From Zeugodacus cucurbitae (Eukaryota > Arthropoda > Insecta > Diptera > Tephritidae), in NCBI RefSeq assembly GCF_028554725.1, contig NC_071668.1:41120501-41184500 (forward strand): a stretch of 64,000 nt of DNA, written 5' to 3'. The notes beneath the pieces are model-generated. The model did not search any database and was not told the origin of the DNA. It was given only the letters and a program-made list of their open reading frames with translations. Shown one piece after another: positions 1-10,052 of the stretch (position 1 is the stretch's first letter; each line of letters begins with the position of its first letter). The position numbers and the translations under genes are program-made.

Positions 1-192
1 GCCATAAATAAAGTTATGAAAACAAAATTTGGAACATAGGATCGCATTAGAGAGGGGCACATTTGGATGTATTTTTTTTGGAAAAGTGGGCGTGACCCCG
101 CCCCCAAACATGTTTTTCGTATATATCTTGCAAACCAATAAAGCTATATAAACCAAACTATCTGCCGTCGTTTCTTTTAGCCGTTTCCTTAT

Positions 193-658
193 CTTCTTCT
201 TCTTCTTGACTGGCGTAGACACCGCTTACGCGGTTATAGCCGAGTCCACAACAGCGCGCCACGCATCCCTCCTTCTGGCAGTTTGGCGCCAATTGGTTAT
301 TCCAAGCGAAGCCAGGTCCCTCTCCACCTGGTCCTCCTATCGGAGTGGAGGTCTCCCTCTTCCTCTGCTTCCACCAGCGGGTACTGCATCGAATACTTTC
401 AGAGCTGGAGCACCTTCATCCATTCGAACAACATGTCCTAGCCAGCGTAGCCGCTGTTTTTTTATTCGCTGGACTATGTCTATGTCGTCGAATAACACAT
501 ACAGCTCATCGTTCCATCGTCTGCGGTATTCGCCGTTGCCAATTCTTAAGGGACCATAAATCTTCCGCAAAACCTTTCTCTCGAAAACTCCTAATACCGT
601 CTCATCGGATGTTGACATCGTCCACGCTTCTGCACCGTAAAGTAGGACGGGAATGATG
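193..658 (-). mobile_element. RTE copy 1, 5'-truncated 3' end (466 bp)
   Basis: The minus strand encodes the C-terminal tail of the RTE reverse transcriptase (motifs RLRWLGHVVRMDEG and GGSRGRGRPPLR), ending in a premature stop where other copies have tryptophan. The 3' end carries a CTT/AAG microsatellite (193-206). The paralogous empty site at 38735/38736 in Rep-A copy e fixes the insertion precisely between 192 and 659. No target-site duplication is visible. The tail sequence groups it with the copies at 6783 and 50097. Confidence 0.9.
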
Positions 659-1295
659 ACAGTCCAAAAATGAAAGAAATCGGATAATCACGCCCCCCTC
701 CCATACAAAGGTTAGGTTGAAAATGACTAAAAGTGCGTTACCTCACTAACGAAAAACGTCAGAAACACTAAATTTCACATTAGAAATGGCAGATGGAAGC
801 TGCACTCAGATCTTTTTACAAAATGGAAAATGGGCGTGGCATCGCCCACTTATGGGTCAAAAACCATATCTCAGGAACTACTCGACAGATTTCAATGAAA
901 TTCGGTATTTAATATTTTATTGACACCCTGATGACATGTGTGGAAAATGGATGAAATCGGTTCACAGCTACGACTACTTTCTTTATAACTCAATTTTGAA
1001 TTCCATCTGAATCCTTCACTTTATAATATATACATTAGGAACCAATGATGATAGCGAAATAAAACTTTACACAAATACAGTATATGATCTGTGGCATCAC
1101 TTGTGAAAAAATTGTCGAAAACGGACTATAACTTTTCAAGGCCCCAGATATCGAACATGTTGAACTCAGCGCCTAAGGTTAAATTTTAACCGAAAATATG
1201 GGTAAATCTCTCAGCTAATTTAATGTAATTCAGAGGAAATTGTTTTCTTCCAATAGTGTGTCTCTGTTCCAAAAATTATTAAAATCGGGTCACAA

Positions 1296-1387
1296 CATCT
1301 CCTAGCTCCCATATACATAATTATAGGTTTTTCAAAAATATCATCCCCTAGCTCCCATATACCTAATTATAGGTTTTTCAAAAATTC
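1296..1387. repeat. 46-bp tandem duplication inside Rep-A
   Basis: Units 1296-1341 and 1342-1387 are nearly identical (both contain agctcccatata and aattataggtttttca). The other Rep-A copies have one unit, so this is a private duplication of this copy. Confidence 0.85.
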
Positions 1388-1680
1388 GTTGGGCTTTATT
1401 AAGCATATATGTATTGGTTAATATATATGATATAGCTTAGCAAAATTAAGTGAGCGTATAGTATTGGATATAGTATACCTTGGTGGTGAAATTTAATGAA
1501 ATCGGTTCAAGAATTACCTCAACCCTCATATCTATATATGACGATGTTCGTTATTCTATTAAACTTTATGCCGAATTTATGGGTAAATTTGTGCGTTATC
1601 TTAATAAAATTTCTTCAATAAATTGTGGGAGTATAAAATGTTCGGTTACACCCGAACTTAGCCTTTCCTTACTTGTTTAA

Positions 1681-2118
1681 TTTTGCATTCACACTGCCGT
1701 CTACTCGATTCCCGATCAGCAGTTATACATTTTTGTTTTTGCTTTTCATAAGAAGTTGGCAAGTTTCACCAGCTGATTGCTATCAGCGACATCTACCGTC
1801 GTTTAGAGTGAGCAACAACTCGTAGACAAACAACGTATATGTCATTACAAATACGGTCTTTGTCGCAGAGTTGCATTTCATTTTCAAGTCGATTAAAATT
1901 CTATTAAAAATTAATGTATATTTTAATATTGTATGGCAAATCAATCTTAATCAGTGTTTTAATCGAATAGATGCCGAATTAATTGATTAATTAGCTACTG
2001 CGTGAAAAGGCTATAAACGTCTTACCTTGACTAATCAAAAACCCCTCCCGTTGAAGCCGTGCAAGTTGCTAGTTCAAATTATTCGGTAGCCCCTTGCTAT
2101 ATTTTAATGCCAACTTAC
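1681..2118. other. Presumed host intron, no recognisable element
   Basis: AT-rich sequence between the end of Rep-A and the MPN exon donor. I see no coding frame or known repeat. By position it is the start of the intron downstream of the minus-strand MPN exon. Confidence 0.4.
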
Positions 2119-2288
2119 TGTGCGTGTTTATGTCCCAGTGACCTCCAAAATAGCCGCAAACTTCATACATAGTTAAATGACAGTGGAAATCTGCCAGCAG
2201 CAAAGCCGAGGAACTAAATGTAACTAAAAACGGTTGTACTTTGCCCATTGATATAAACGAAACTGCTTTTATTAACATATTGCCATCA
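2119..2288 (-). CDS. MPND: Exon with the start of an MPN (JAB/JAMM) domain, MPND-like
   Basis: A 170-nt minus-strand exon. A strong acceptor (pyrimidine tract plus TTGCAG, AG at 2289-2290) and a consensus donor (CACA|GTAAGT, GT at 2117-2118) bound it. The 56 codons include VQPFLVTFSSSALLLADF and HCHLTMYEVCGYFGGHWD. This is the N-terminal part of the MPN fold of MPND proteins, with the conserved E of EVCGY. The HxHP zinc-binding loop would be in the next exon, outside the window. The exon starts with the third base of a codon and ends after one base. MPND-family proteins pair a RAMA domain with an MPN domain, and the RAMA exon lies upstream on the same strand at 42178-42535. The reading frame is clean, so the exon looks functional. 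Confidence 0.8.
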
Positions 2289-2526
2289 CTGCAAGAAAAA
2301 AGAGAATATACAAAAATTGGAAAAGATATTGTGATCATATAGTGAAATTGCGTGGTTTTGTATGTCAAATTCTGTTTGATTTACGAGGACAATATAGAGG
2401 TATTTCCCTTCACAGCCCATTGTCGCCACTATCACAAAAAAGTTATACAATAGTATAACACGTTCTTGCAGTTATGTTTTGAACGCGTTGGAAGTGGGCA
2501 TTTCACTTGATTTTCCAAGAATTGAA

Positions 2527-2695
2527 ATGAAGGAATTTCAATCGGTAATTCGCCTTTTCATTCACGCCCGAAACAAACAAGAACTTGGATGTTTTGACTG
2601 ACTTTTATCCTTCGGTGGCGAACGCCAAAAACTGGTTAAATGTGTTTTATCACGGTCGCACATCGGTTTGTGATAAGCCAAGCCAAGGTACCTGA
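2527..2695 (+). pseudogene. mariner-type transposase N-terminal relic
   Basis: Frame 1 begins at ATG 2527 with MKEFQSVIRLFI, like the start of mariner (mellifera-type) transposases. After a frameshift near 2590 the other frame reads AKNWLNVFYHGRTSVCDKPS, matching the helix-turn-helix / 'GRTSv.DkPr.G' region of that family. A TGA at 2693 ends it. No catalytic DDD domain is present. The call rests on motif resemblance alone over about 55 codons. Confidence 0.5.
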
Positions 2696-2709
2696 AAACA
2701 GGAAGCTGC

Positions 2710-2934
2710 AGGACAGTTAGGTGGAAAGAAAGACATCCGAATTTAAACTTGTCTCATGATCCTGATCGTGTTGATATGTATAATACAATATCTAACTTCT
2801 TTATTTTTAGGTGTTACAAACAACCGTTATGTGAACAAAACTGTTACAACGTTTATGCTTATACCCGAGTAAAAATGAAGCATAAACGTAGTATATTACA
2901 CTCTGGGTGCAACATGTTGCGAGAATATATAAAA
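2710..2934 (-). repeat. Rep-A copy b, 5' end fragment (inverted)
   Basis: The minus strand matches the left end of Rep-A: ttttatattctcgcaac, then the block around the 'ggttgtttgt' and 'catccg' motifs. A 12-bp perfect inverted repeat (2849-2860 and 2878-2889, 17-bp loop) is inserted inside it; other copies lack it. Confidence 0.65.
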
Positions 2935-3028
2935 TCAAAATCAAATGAATGAGGCAAAAAAACTGAAAACAAAAGAGTATATAAAATCAAAATCAAATGA
3001 ATGAGGCAAAAAAAAACTGAAAACAAAC
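2921..3028. repeat. 54-bp tandem duplication
   Basis: Units starting at 2921 and 2975 both read gagnatataaaatcaaaat and contain gaatgaggcaaaaa. The duplication spans the end of Rep-A copy b and the following sequence. Confidence 0.8.
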
Positions 3029-3038
3029 TTATTTTGAT

Positions 3039-3415
3039 ATGGGCATTTCCATCATGTCGAACGTGAAAATCGTACACATTTTAACTAAAACAAATTATGA
3101 ACTTAATTTTTTTTTTAATTTTGACAGTAGGATTTTTTAATAGCTCTTTATTAGCCCAACATTTAGTGTTAAGGTTGATTTTGGAACGATTTTCATTTCA
3201 AGATAATTGCAAAGGCATTCGCACGGGACAAACAATGGAAGTCGTTTTTGGGGACAACGATTCAAACGCCGATTTTAGCGAATTGTAAGGAAGTATTCAA
3301 ATGTTTTTGATTGTAGAGCGTTGTGCATTAAAGCCTTTAAAATTGGTATGCATTTCTCCCAAAAATTATTTATAATGTTTTTATAATTAAATATTTACCA
3401 CATTCGTACGGGACA
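3039..3415 (+). repeat. Rep-B copy a (about 380 bp), uninterrupted
   Basis: Shares its order of blocks with the split copy at 15694-17550: tttgacagtaggattttt, ctctttattagccc, acatttagtgtt, cattcgcacgggac, aacgattcaaacg, cctttaaaattggtatg and ttaccacattcg. It is uninterrupted, so it serves as the empty site for two insertions in the other copy. No coding capacity is evident. Confidence 0.75.
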
Positions 3416-3797
3416 TATTATTTATATGTTGAATATTTTGTTATAATACGGAATAATTTAACAAGTCCAAAAAATAGTTCAAAAATGTATGAAATGTATT
3501 TATTTTAACTAACATCGAGAAACACAACAAACATGTTCTGTAGTATGAAATGAAAATAATATGAATACAGTTGTAACCGTGTTGTCATACCGTACGGTCG
3601 CATTTTTTTTTTTTTCTCTCGCTAGTGCTGTTGTTGAGCATCTGCAATTCTAGCGGTATCTGTGCTATAACGCCACTTTACAGTTGTTTACAAAGAACTT
3701 TTTTTTTATTGTTAATTTCTCGTTGTGACTATTTCTTATTGTTAACTTGTGCTACATTCATACAGTTTTGCATACATAAAAAGTAATAGTTTTCACA

Positions 3798-4947
3798 ATG
3801 CCCCCTGGGGCCAACAATCTGGGTGATAATAATATTATCCACAGCCCAGAAGACTAAAAGAAAAAAGCCTGAACAAACAACGTTGGACCAATTTCCGGAA
3901 CTCCCGATAACAAAGAAGGATGACCCCAAATACCTCGTCATTAAGTCGCGGGATGCCAGTAAACCTATTACATCCATCTCCTGCTTTGCGATTTATAAAG
4001 GTATTCAATCTATCAGTAAAGATATTAACAACATTTCGTCACTTCGCGATGGCAGCCTACTCCTCCTTGTAAAAAATCAAAAAATTGCTGATAAATTCCT
4101 TTCCACTACGAATCTACCCGGTGCAGGCGCTGTTGAAGTCGCTCTTCACAGCACCCTTAACTCAGTCAAGGGCACAATTTATGCCCCCTTTATTTGCCAA
4201 CTTAGCGACGATGAAATAATCGAAGGTCTCAAGGAACAAGGTGTCTCTGCAGTCCTTAAGTTTAACAAATTGGTTAAAGGCGTTCGTGTACCTACTGGTG
4301 CCGTATTATTAACATTCAATAAATATACACTTCCTAACAGAATTGATGTAGCCTGGAGAACCCTAGATGTCCGTCCGTACTACCCTAATCCTATGCGCTG
4401 CAAAACTTGTCAGCTATTAGGACACACCGCTAAACACTGCCAAAAAACTCCTTCCTGTGTCATTTGCAACCTTCCTCCTAACCACCCTTCACCTTCTGAT
4501 TGCACCAGAGTTTACTGCGCGAACTGCGCCGGGGAACACCCCTCGTCCTCTAATGCTTGCCCTAAATTTATTCAATCAAAAGAAATATTAAAGATTAAAA
4601 CTATACACAAATGCACCATGCGGGACGCCATTTCTATGTATAAAAATCAACTTCCTTCCACCCCATCCCCCTTCTCCTTTGCCAACGTGGCAAAAATCCA
4701 AACCAACACCGATATAAATACAAACTCAAAAAATCCTAATAACAAAGATAATACTTCAATATCAAAAAATTCTAACCTTAATAATAACGCAACAACAACA
4801 AAAGCTAACAACGTATCATCCTCCACCATCAATCCATTGCATCACATAGAACTTCCAGAAACTCCAAAGAACTCCCCTCTTCAATACCCCTCTCCCTTGA
4901 ATTCTTCCCCCTCCCCATCTTTCTCTCCACTTTCTCACATCCCATAG
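3798..4947 (+). pseudogene. I-clade ORF1, gag-like nucleic-acid-binding protein
   Basis: ORF1 proteins of this type package the element RNA. The long open frame runs from about 3790 to the stop at 4945-4947 (about 374 codons). It holds a central block (SLRDGSLLLLVKNQKIADKF) and three CCHC-type knuckles: CKTCQLLGHTAKHC, then CVICNLPPNHPSPSDC, then CANCAGEHPSSSNAC. The C-terminal third is low-complexity Ser/Pro/Asn. The only nearby ATG (3798) is in another frame and meets a stop after 19 codons, so a small indel near the start has uncoupled the start codon. The main frame has no ATG before the knuckle region. Confidence 0.8.
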
Positions 4948-5100
4948 CCCGCCTCACACACCTTATCTCCCCTGGCATCTTTTGCCATCTCTCCTCTTGC
5001 TCATAACACCAATCCAACTTCCTCCTCCCTTTCATCTCCTTCACCCTCGTTGATGAAACAATAAATCCCCTTACCTCACATTATTATTTTTTTTTTATCC

Positions 5101-6491
5101 ATGTTATCCATCCTTCAGTGGAATATCAACGGATACTTAAATAACTACATCGAACTCGAACTTTTAATTAAAATATTCAACCCCTCAGCAATTTTATTAA
5201 ATGAAACTCATCTTGCCAACAATATTGTAGCTCATACCCCCAAGGCATATATAGGTTATTTTTATAACCTCCCCAACAATACCACCAGCAAACAGGGAAT
5301 AGCCATTCTTATCAACAGAAAAATACCACATAACACCCTCCCCCCTACTCCTTCAAACATCTCCTCCCTCTCCATAGAAATTCTTTCTCCTAACAAACTC
5401 ATCATTATTTGTGCCTATTCCCCTCCTAATGAATCATTCACTTTAAGTGATATCTGTCATCTCGTCCCGTCTTGTACTACCCCTTTCTTACTGGCCGGTG
5501 ATTTTAACGCAAAGGTCGAATTATTGAAGATTTTATACTTGGTTCTAACTGCATTGTTCTTAATGACGGTTCCCCCACCCACTTTTCCACTCACTCTTCC
5601 TTTACACATATTTACCTATCGCTTTGTTCCTCATCCCTACTCACTAAAACCGAATGGCTCCGGATTGATGACCTACATGGTAGCGATCACTTCCCCATTC
5701 TTTCTAAAATTTCCTCTCCCCATCATGCATCCCGGTTTAAAACTAGAGTACACTTTAAAACAGACTTGGCTGATTGGGATAAGTTTGAACATTTCTGCGA
5801 ATCTCTTTCCTGTCTTTTCCCCATTTCGTCCAATGTCCATCAAGAGTCCTCACGTATTCAAAAAATTATCCGTTCTGCAGCCAATTATTCCATACCTCAG
5901 TCCTCCTCTAAATCACTCAAACCTGCACCTCGTTGCTGGAATAGTGAACTTTGGGCGTTTAGACAACAAAAACAATTTGCTTGGCACCAATTTAAGCGCA
6001 CTCGCTCAAATGCTAACTTGATGCAATACAAAAAATCTAATGCGATTTTTCGTCGTAAGGCGAAAGCTGCTAAAGTACTCTGTTTTCAAAAGTTCACTAG
6101 CGAAATCAATTCCTCTTCTAACCAAAAAAAGATCTGGGCTGACATAAGGAGACTGTCTGGTTTAACCTCCTTTTCTCCGATTTCTCTCCTCACTTCTCCT
6201 CGTGGCAACCTACTATATCCGCAAGATATAGCCTTAGAATTTGCGCTTCACTTTTCCAACGTTTCCTCGGATTCCAGTTTTTCTCCTGAATTTTCCTCCA
6301 GCAAACTGTCCATTCTCTCCTCCCCTTACCTTCCTCCCTCGAACTTGTCTTCTTCAGCTAGGTTTTTAGATTCTGATATATCCATTTTTGAACTCCTCTC
6401 TGCACTCACTGTAGTTAAAGGCAAAACCCCAGGGATTGATAACATATCCTACCCTATTATTAAACACCTCCCTTCCTGCTATCCCGTCTAA
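5101..6491 (+). pseudogene. I-clade ORF2, AP endonuclease and linker
   Basis: ATG 5101 opens with LSILQWNING (catalytic N). It continues with LNETH (catalytic E), IICAYSPP and LLAGDFNA (catalytic D and N). About 8 codons are then missing, with a frameshift near 5516. The other frame carries the rest: GSPTHFSTHSSF, then HGSDHFPI (the SDH catalytic triad end), then a Lys/Ser-rich linker and the start of the fingers region (KGKTPGIDNISYPI). Another frameshift sits near 6480. The endonuclease nicks target DNA for target-primed reverse transcription; this copy cannot make it in one piece. Confidence 0.8.
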
Positions 6492-6782
6492 TTAATCTTT
6501 ATAATAACATCCTTCGGACAGGCAACTATCCTCTTCTTTGGAAAACCAGCGCTGTCATTCCCATTTTAAAACCTGGTAAGCCCCCCTGCGAAGTCAATAG
6601 TTATCGGCCTATATCCCTCCTACCTTGCTTAGGTAAACTTATGGAGAAAATCATTGCTATCAGGCTATCCTGGTATGCTCAATCTAACAATCTTATTCAC
6701 CATAACCAGTTTGCATTTAAGAAGGGGCAGGGGACGTTAGATGCTCTTCTGCATCTTGACCAATTTGTCTCCGATGCATTAT
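6492..6782 (+). pseudogene. I-clade ORF2, reverse transcriptase fingers
   Basis: The reading frame ending at 6782 encodes WKTSAVIPILKPGKPP, SYRPISLLPCLGKLMEKII and NQFAFKKGQGTLDALL, which are RT blocks 1 to 2a. It stops where RTE copy 2 is inserted. The phase at 6782 is the same as at 10053, so removing the insert and one 6-bp duplication gives an unbroken frame across the junction. Confidence 0.85.
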
Positions 6783-9700
6783 ATATATATATTTGGCGTA
6801 GGAACCGCTTTAAGCGATTATAGCCGAATCCACCAGAGCGCGCCACTCATTCCTCCTTTTTGCTTTTTGGCGCCAACTGGAAACACCAAGTGAAGCCAGG
6901 TCACTTTGCACTTGGTCTTTCCACCGGAGTGGAGGTCGTCCTCTTCCGCGGCTTCCTCCAGCGGGTACTGCATCGAATACTTTCAGAGCTGGAGTGTTTT
7001 CTTCCATCCGTACAACATGACCTAGCCAGCGTAGCCGCTGTCTTTTTATTCGCTGAACTATGTCAATGTCGTCGTATAAATCGTACAGCTCATCGTTCCA
7101 TCGTCTGCGGTATTCGCCGTTGCCAATGTTTAGAGGACCATAAATCTTGCGCAAAACCTTTCTCTCGAAAACCCCAAGAGTCGTCTCATCGGATGTTGTC
7201 ATCGTCCACGCTTCAGCGCCATACATCAGGACGGGAATAATGAGCGACTTATAGAGTTTGATTTTGGTTCGTCGAGAGAGGACTTTACTTTTCAATTGCC
7301 TACTCAGTCCAAAGTAGCACCTGTTGGCAAGAGTGATTCTGCGTTGGATTTCAAGGCTGACATTGTTGGTGTTGTTAATGCTGGTTCCCAGATAAACGAA
7401 ATTATCTACAACTTCAAAGTTATGACTGTCAACAGTGACGTGGGAGCCAAGACGCGAGTGCGCTGACTGTTTGTTTGATGACAGGAGATATTTCGTCTTG
7501 TCCTCATTCACCACCAGACCCATACGCTTCGCTTCTTTATCTAGTCTGGAAAACGCAGAACAAACGGCGCGGTTGTTGCTTCCGATGATATCAATATCAT
7601 CGGCATACGCCAGGAGCTGTACACTCTTGTAGAAGATTGTACCCTCTCTATTTAGTTCTGCAGCTCGTATTATTTTTTCCAGCAATAGATTGAAGAAGTC
7701 GCACGATAGTGAGTCACCCTGTCTGAAGCCTCGTTTGGTATCGAACGGCTCGGAGAGGTCCTTCCCGATCCTGACGGAGCTTTTGGTGTTGCTCAACGTC
7801 AGCTTACATAGCCGTATTAGTTTTGCAGGGATACCAAATTCAGACATCGCGGCATAAAGGCAGCTCCTTTTCGTGCTATCGAAAGCAGCTTTAAAATCGA
7901 TAAAAAGATGGTGGGTATCGATTCTTCTCTCTCGGGTCTTTTCCAAGATTTGGCGCATGGTGAATATCTGGTCCATTGTAGATTTTCCAGGTCTAAAGCC
8001 ACACTGATAAGGTCCAATCAGTTCGTTGACGGTGGGCTTTAGTCTTTCACACAATACGCTCGACAAAACCTTATATGCGATATTGAGGAGACTTATACCA
8101 CGGTAGTTGGCGCAGATTGTGGGGTCTCCCTTCTTATGGATTGGGCAGAGCACACTAAGATTCCAATCGTCAGGCATGCTTTCTTCCGACCATATTCTAC
8201 AAAGAAGCTGATGCATGCACCTTATCAGTTCTTCGCCGCCGTATTTGAATAGCTCGGCCGGTAATCCATCGGCCCCCGCCGCTTTGTTGTTCTTCAAGCG
8301 GGTAATTGCTATTCGAATTTCTTCATGGTCGGGTTATGGAACATCTATTCCATCGTCATCGATTGGGGAATCGGGTTCGCCATCTCCTGGTGTTGTACTT
8401 TCACTGCCATTGAGCAGGTCGGAGAAGTGTTCCCTCCATAATCCCAGTGTGCTCTGGACATCCGTTACCAGATTACCTTCTCGGTCCCTACATGATAATG
8501 CTCCGGTCTTGAAACCTTCTGTTAATCGCCTCATCTTTTCATAAAATTTTCGAGCATTACCCATGTCGGCCAGCTTTTCAAGCTTTTCATACTCACGCAT
8601 TTCGGCCTCTTTCTTTTTACGTCTGCAAATGCGTCTCGCTTCCCTCTTCAGTTCTCGATATCTATCCCACCCCGAACGTGTTGTGGTCGATCGCAACGTT
8701 GCGAGGTAGGCAGTCTGTTTTCTCTCCACTGCGGAACGACAATTCTCATCGTACCAACTGGTTTTTTGGCGTTGCCGGAGACCAATTGTTTCGGCTGCAG
8801 CGGTATGCAATGAGTTTGAGATGCCGTTCCACAGCTCCCTTATATCGAGATGCTGATGAGTGCTCTCCGAGAGCAGGAGTGCAAGTCGAGTAGAAAATCG
8901 TTCGGCTGCCGGTTGTGATTGCAGCTTTTCGACGTCGAACCTTCCTTGTGTTTGTTGACGGGCGTTCTTTGCTGCACAGAGGCGAGTGCGTATCTTTGCT
9001 GCTACTAGATAATGGTCCGAGTCAATGTTTGGTCCTCGGAGCGTACGCACGTCTAAAACACTGGAGACATGTCTTCCGTCTATCACAACGTGATCGATTT
9101 GATTGCGCGTGTTTCGATCAGGGGACAGCCACGTTGCTTGATGAATTTTTTTATGCTGGAATCTGGTACTACAGACAACCATATTTCGGGCCCCAGCGAA
9201 GTCGATCAGCCTCAGGCCGTTTGGCGATGTTTCGTCATGGAGGCTGAATTTTCCGACTGTTGTGCCAAAGACACCTTCTTTACCCACCCTGGCGTTAAAA
9301 TCGCCAAGCACGATTTTGACATCGTGGCGGGGGCAGCGCTCATAGATGCGTTCTAGGCGCTCATAGAAAGCATCTTTGGTCGCATCGTCCTTCTCTTCCG
9401 TTGGGGCGTGGGCGCAAATCAGCGATATGTTGAAGAACCTCGCTTTGATGCGGATTGTGGCAAGACGTTCATCCACCGGGGTGAATGCCAGGACTCGGCG
9501 ACGTAGTCTCTCTCCCACCACAAATCCAACACCGAATTTGCGCTCCTTTATATGGCCGCTGTAGTAGATGTCACAAGGACCCACCTTCTTCCGTCCTTGT
9601 CCCGTCCATCGCACTTCTTGGACGGCGGTGATGTCAGCCTTTAGTTGTATGAGGACATCAACCAGCTGGGCAGAGGCACCTTCCCAATTAAGAGTCCGGA

Positions 9701-10046
9701 CATTCCAGGTGCATGCCCTCAAATCATAGTCCTTTATACGTTTGCCGTGGTCGTCATCAAAAGGGGGGTTTCTCATCCGAGGCCTGTGTTTCTTATTCAC
9801 TGGTTATTCGTTTTTATGTGGTGGGTCCCAAGCCCTACGCACAACCGCACAAGCGGGCTTCGCCTTCTCACTTTAGCTCGCCTCCAAACGGATGTCTGTT
9901 AGCTACCCAGGGGATACTTGGTCAAAAACCGGAAGTCGTGAGCTGCTTGAGTCATATGCAAAAGAATCGTTCCTGGCCACTCCCAAGTGAATGGCAATCA
10001 GAAACTTTCCTCACTTGCGTGAACTTCTACATATGACCCCATCCCC
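6783..10046 (-). mobile_element. RTE copy 2, full length (3264 bp)
   Basis: The minus strand carries a 5' UTR (about 9777-10046), one long ORF and a 3' end with a (TA)n tail at 6783-6793. The 6-bp target-site duplication cattat is at 6777-6782 and 10047-10052. It lies inside the RT gene of the I-clade element, so it is younger than that element. RTE elements encode an endonuclease-RT polyprotein and no gag, as here. With RTE copy 9 it is the best-preserved member of the family in the window. Confidence 0.93.
6810..9776 (-). pseudogene. RTE endonuclease-reverse transcriptase, one nonsense codon
   Basis: A single frame of about 988 codons is interrupted only by a TAA at 8334-8336, where other copies have a leucine codon (VPLPD). 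The N-terminal AP endonuclease has TWNVRTLNWEG, AVQEVRW, VLGDFNARVG and IDSDHYLVAAKI. The RT has CPIHKKGDPT, YRGISLLNIAYKVL, QCGFRPGKST, IDFKAAFDS, FRQGDSLSCDFF and the catalytic LAYADDIDIIG. The C-terminal tail has RLRWLGHVVRM and GGSRGRGRPPLRW. I take the first in-frame ATG (9774-9776). Eight codons upstream a GTG stands where copies 6 and 7 have ATG, so the ancestral start was probably there. The protein would reverse-transcribe its RNA at nicked nuclear DNA. Confidence 0.92.
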
Positions 10047-10052
10047 CATTAT

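Larger units (their letters stand above)
1..1680 (+). repeat. Rep-A copy a, 1.4-kb interspersed repeat
   Basis: This is a copy of the repeat seen complete at 38217-39643. Position 1 matches about 38544, so the 5' part lies outside the window. It is non-coding, with recurring blocks such as gtgggcgtgg and atatctcaggaactactc. It ends with ttgtgggagtataaaa, a hairpin (GTTCGG, 6-nt loop, CCGAAC) and ccttacttgttt. An RTE fragment interrupts it at 193-658. Other copies or fragments are at 2710, 16337, 17551, 28858, 38217 and 41385. Confidence 0.85.

Noticed and set aside
1480..1680. Open frame ending CSVTPELSLSLLV, similar to ones at 16289 and 39506
   Set aside because: It is the 3' end of the non-coding repeat Rep-A, read by chance. 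The frames differ in length and start between copies.
6860..7240. Plus-strand frames opposite the RTE coding regions (also at 8215, 9376, 20701, 34968, 59621 and others)
   Set aside because: They are antisense shadows of a GC-richer coding strand and recur at the same place in every RTE copy.
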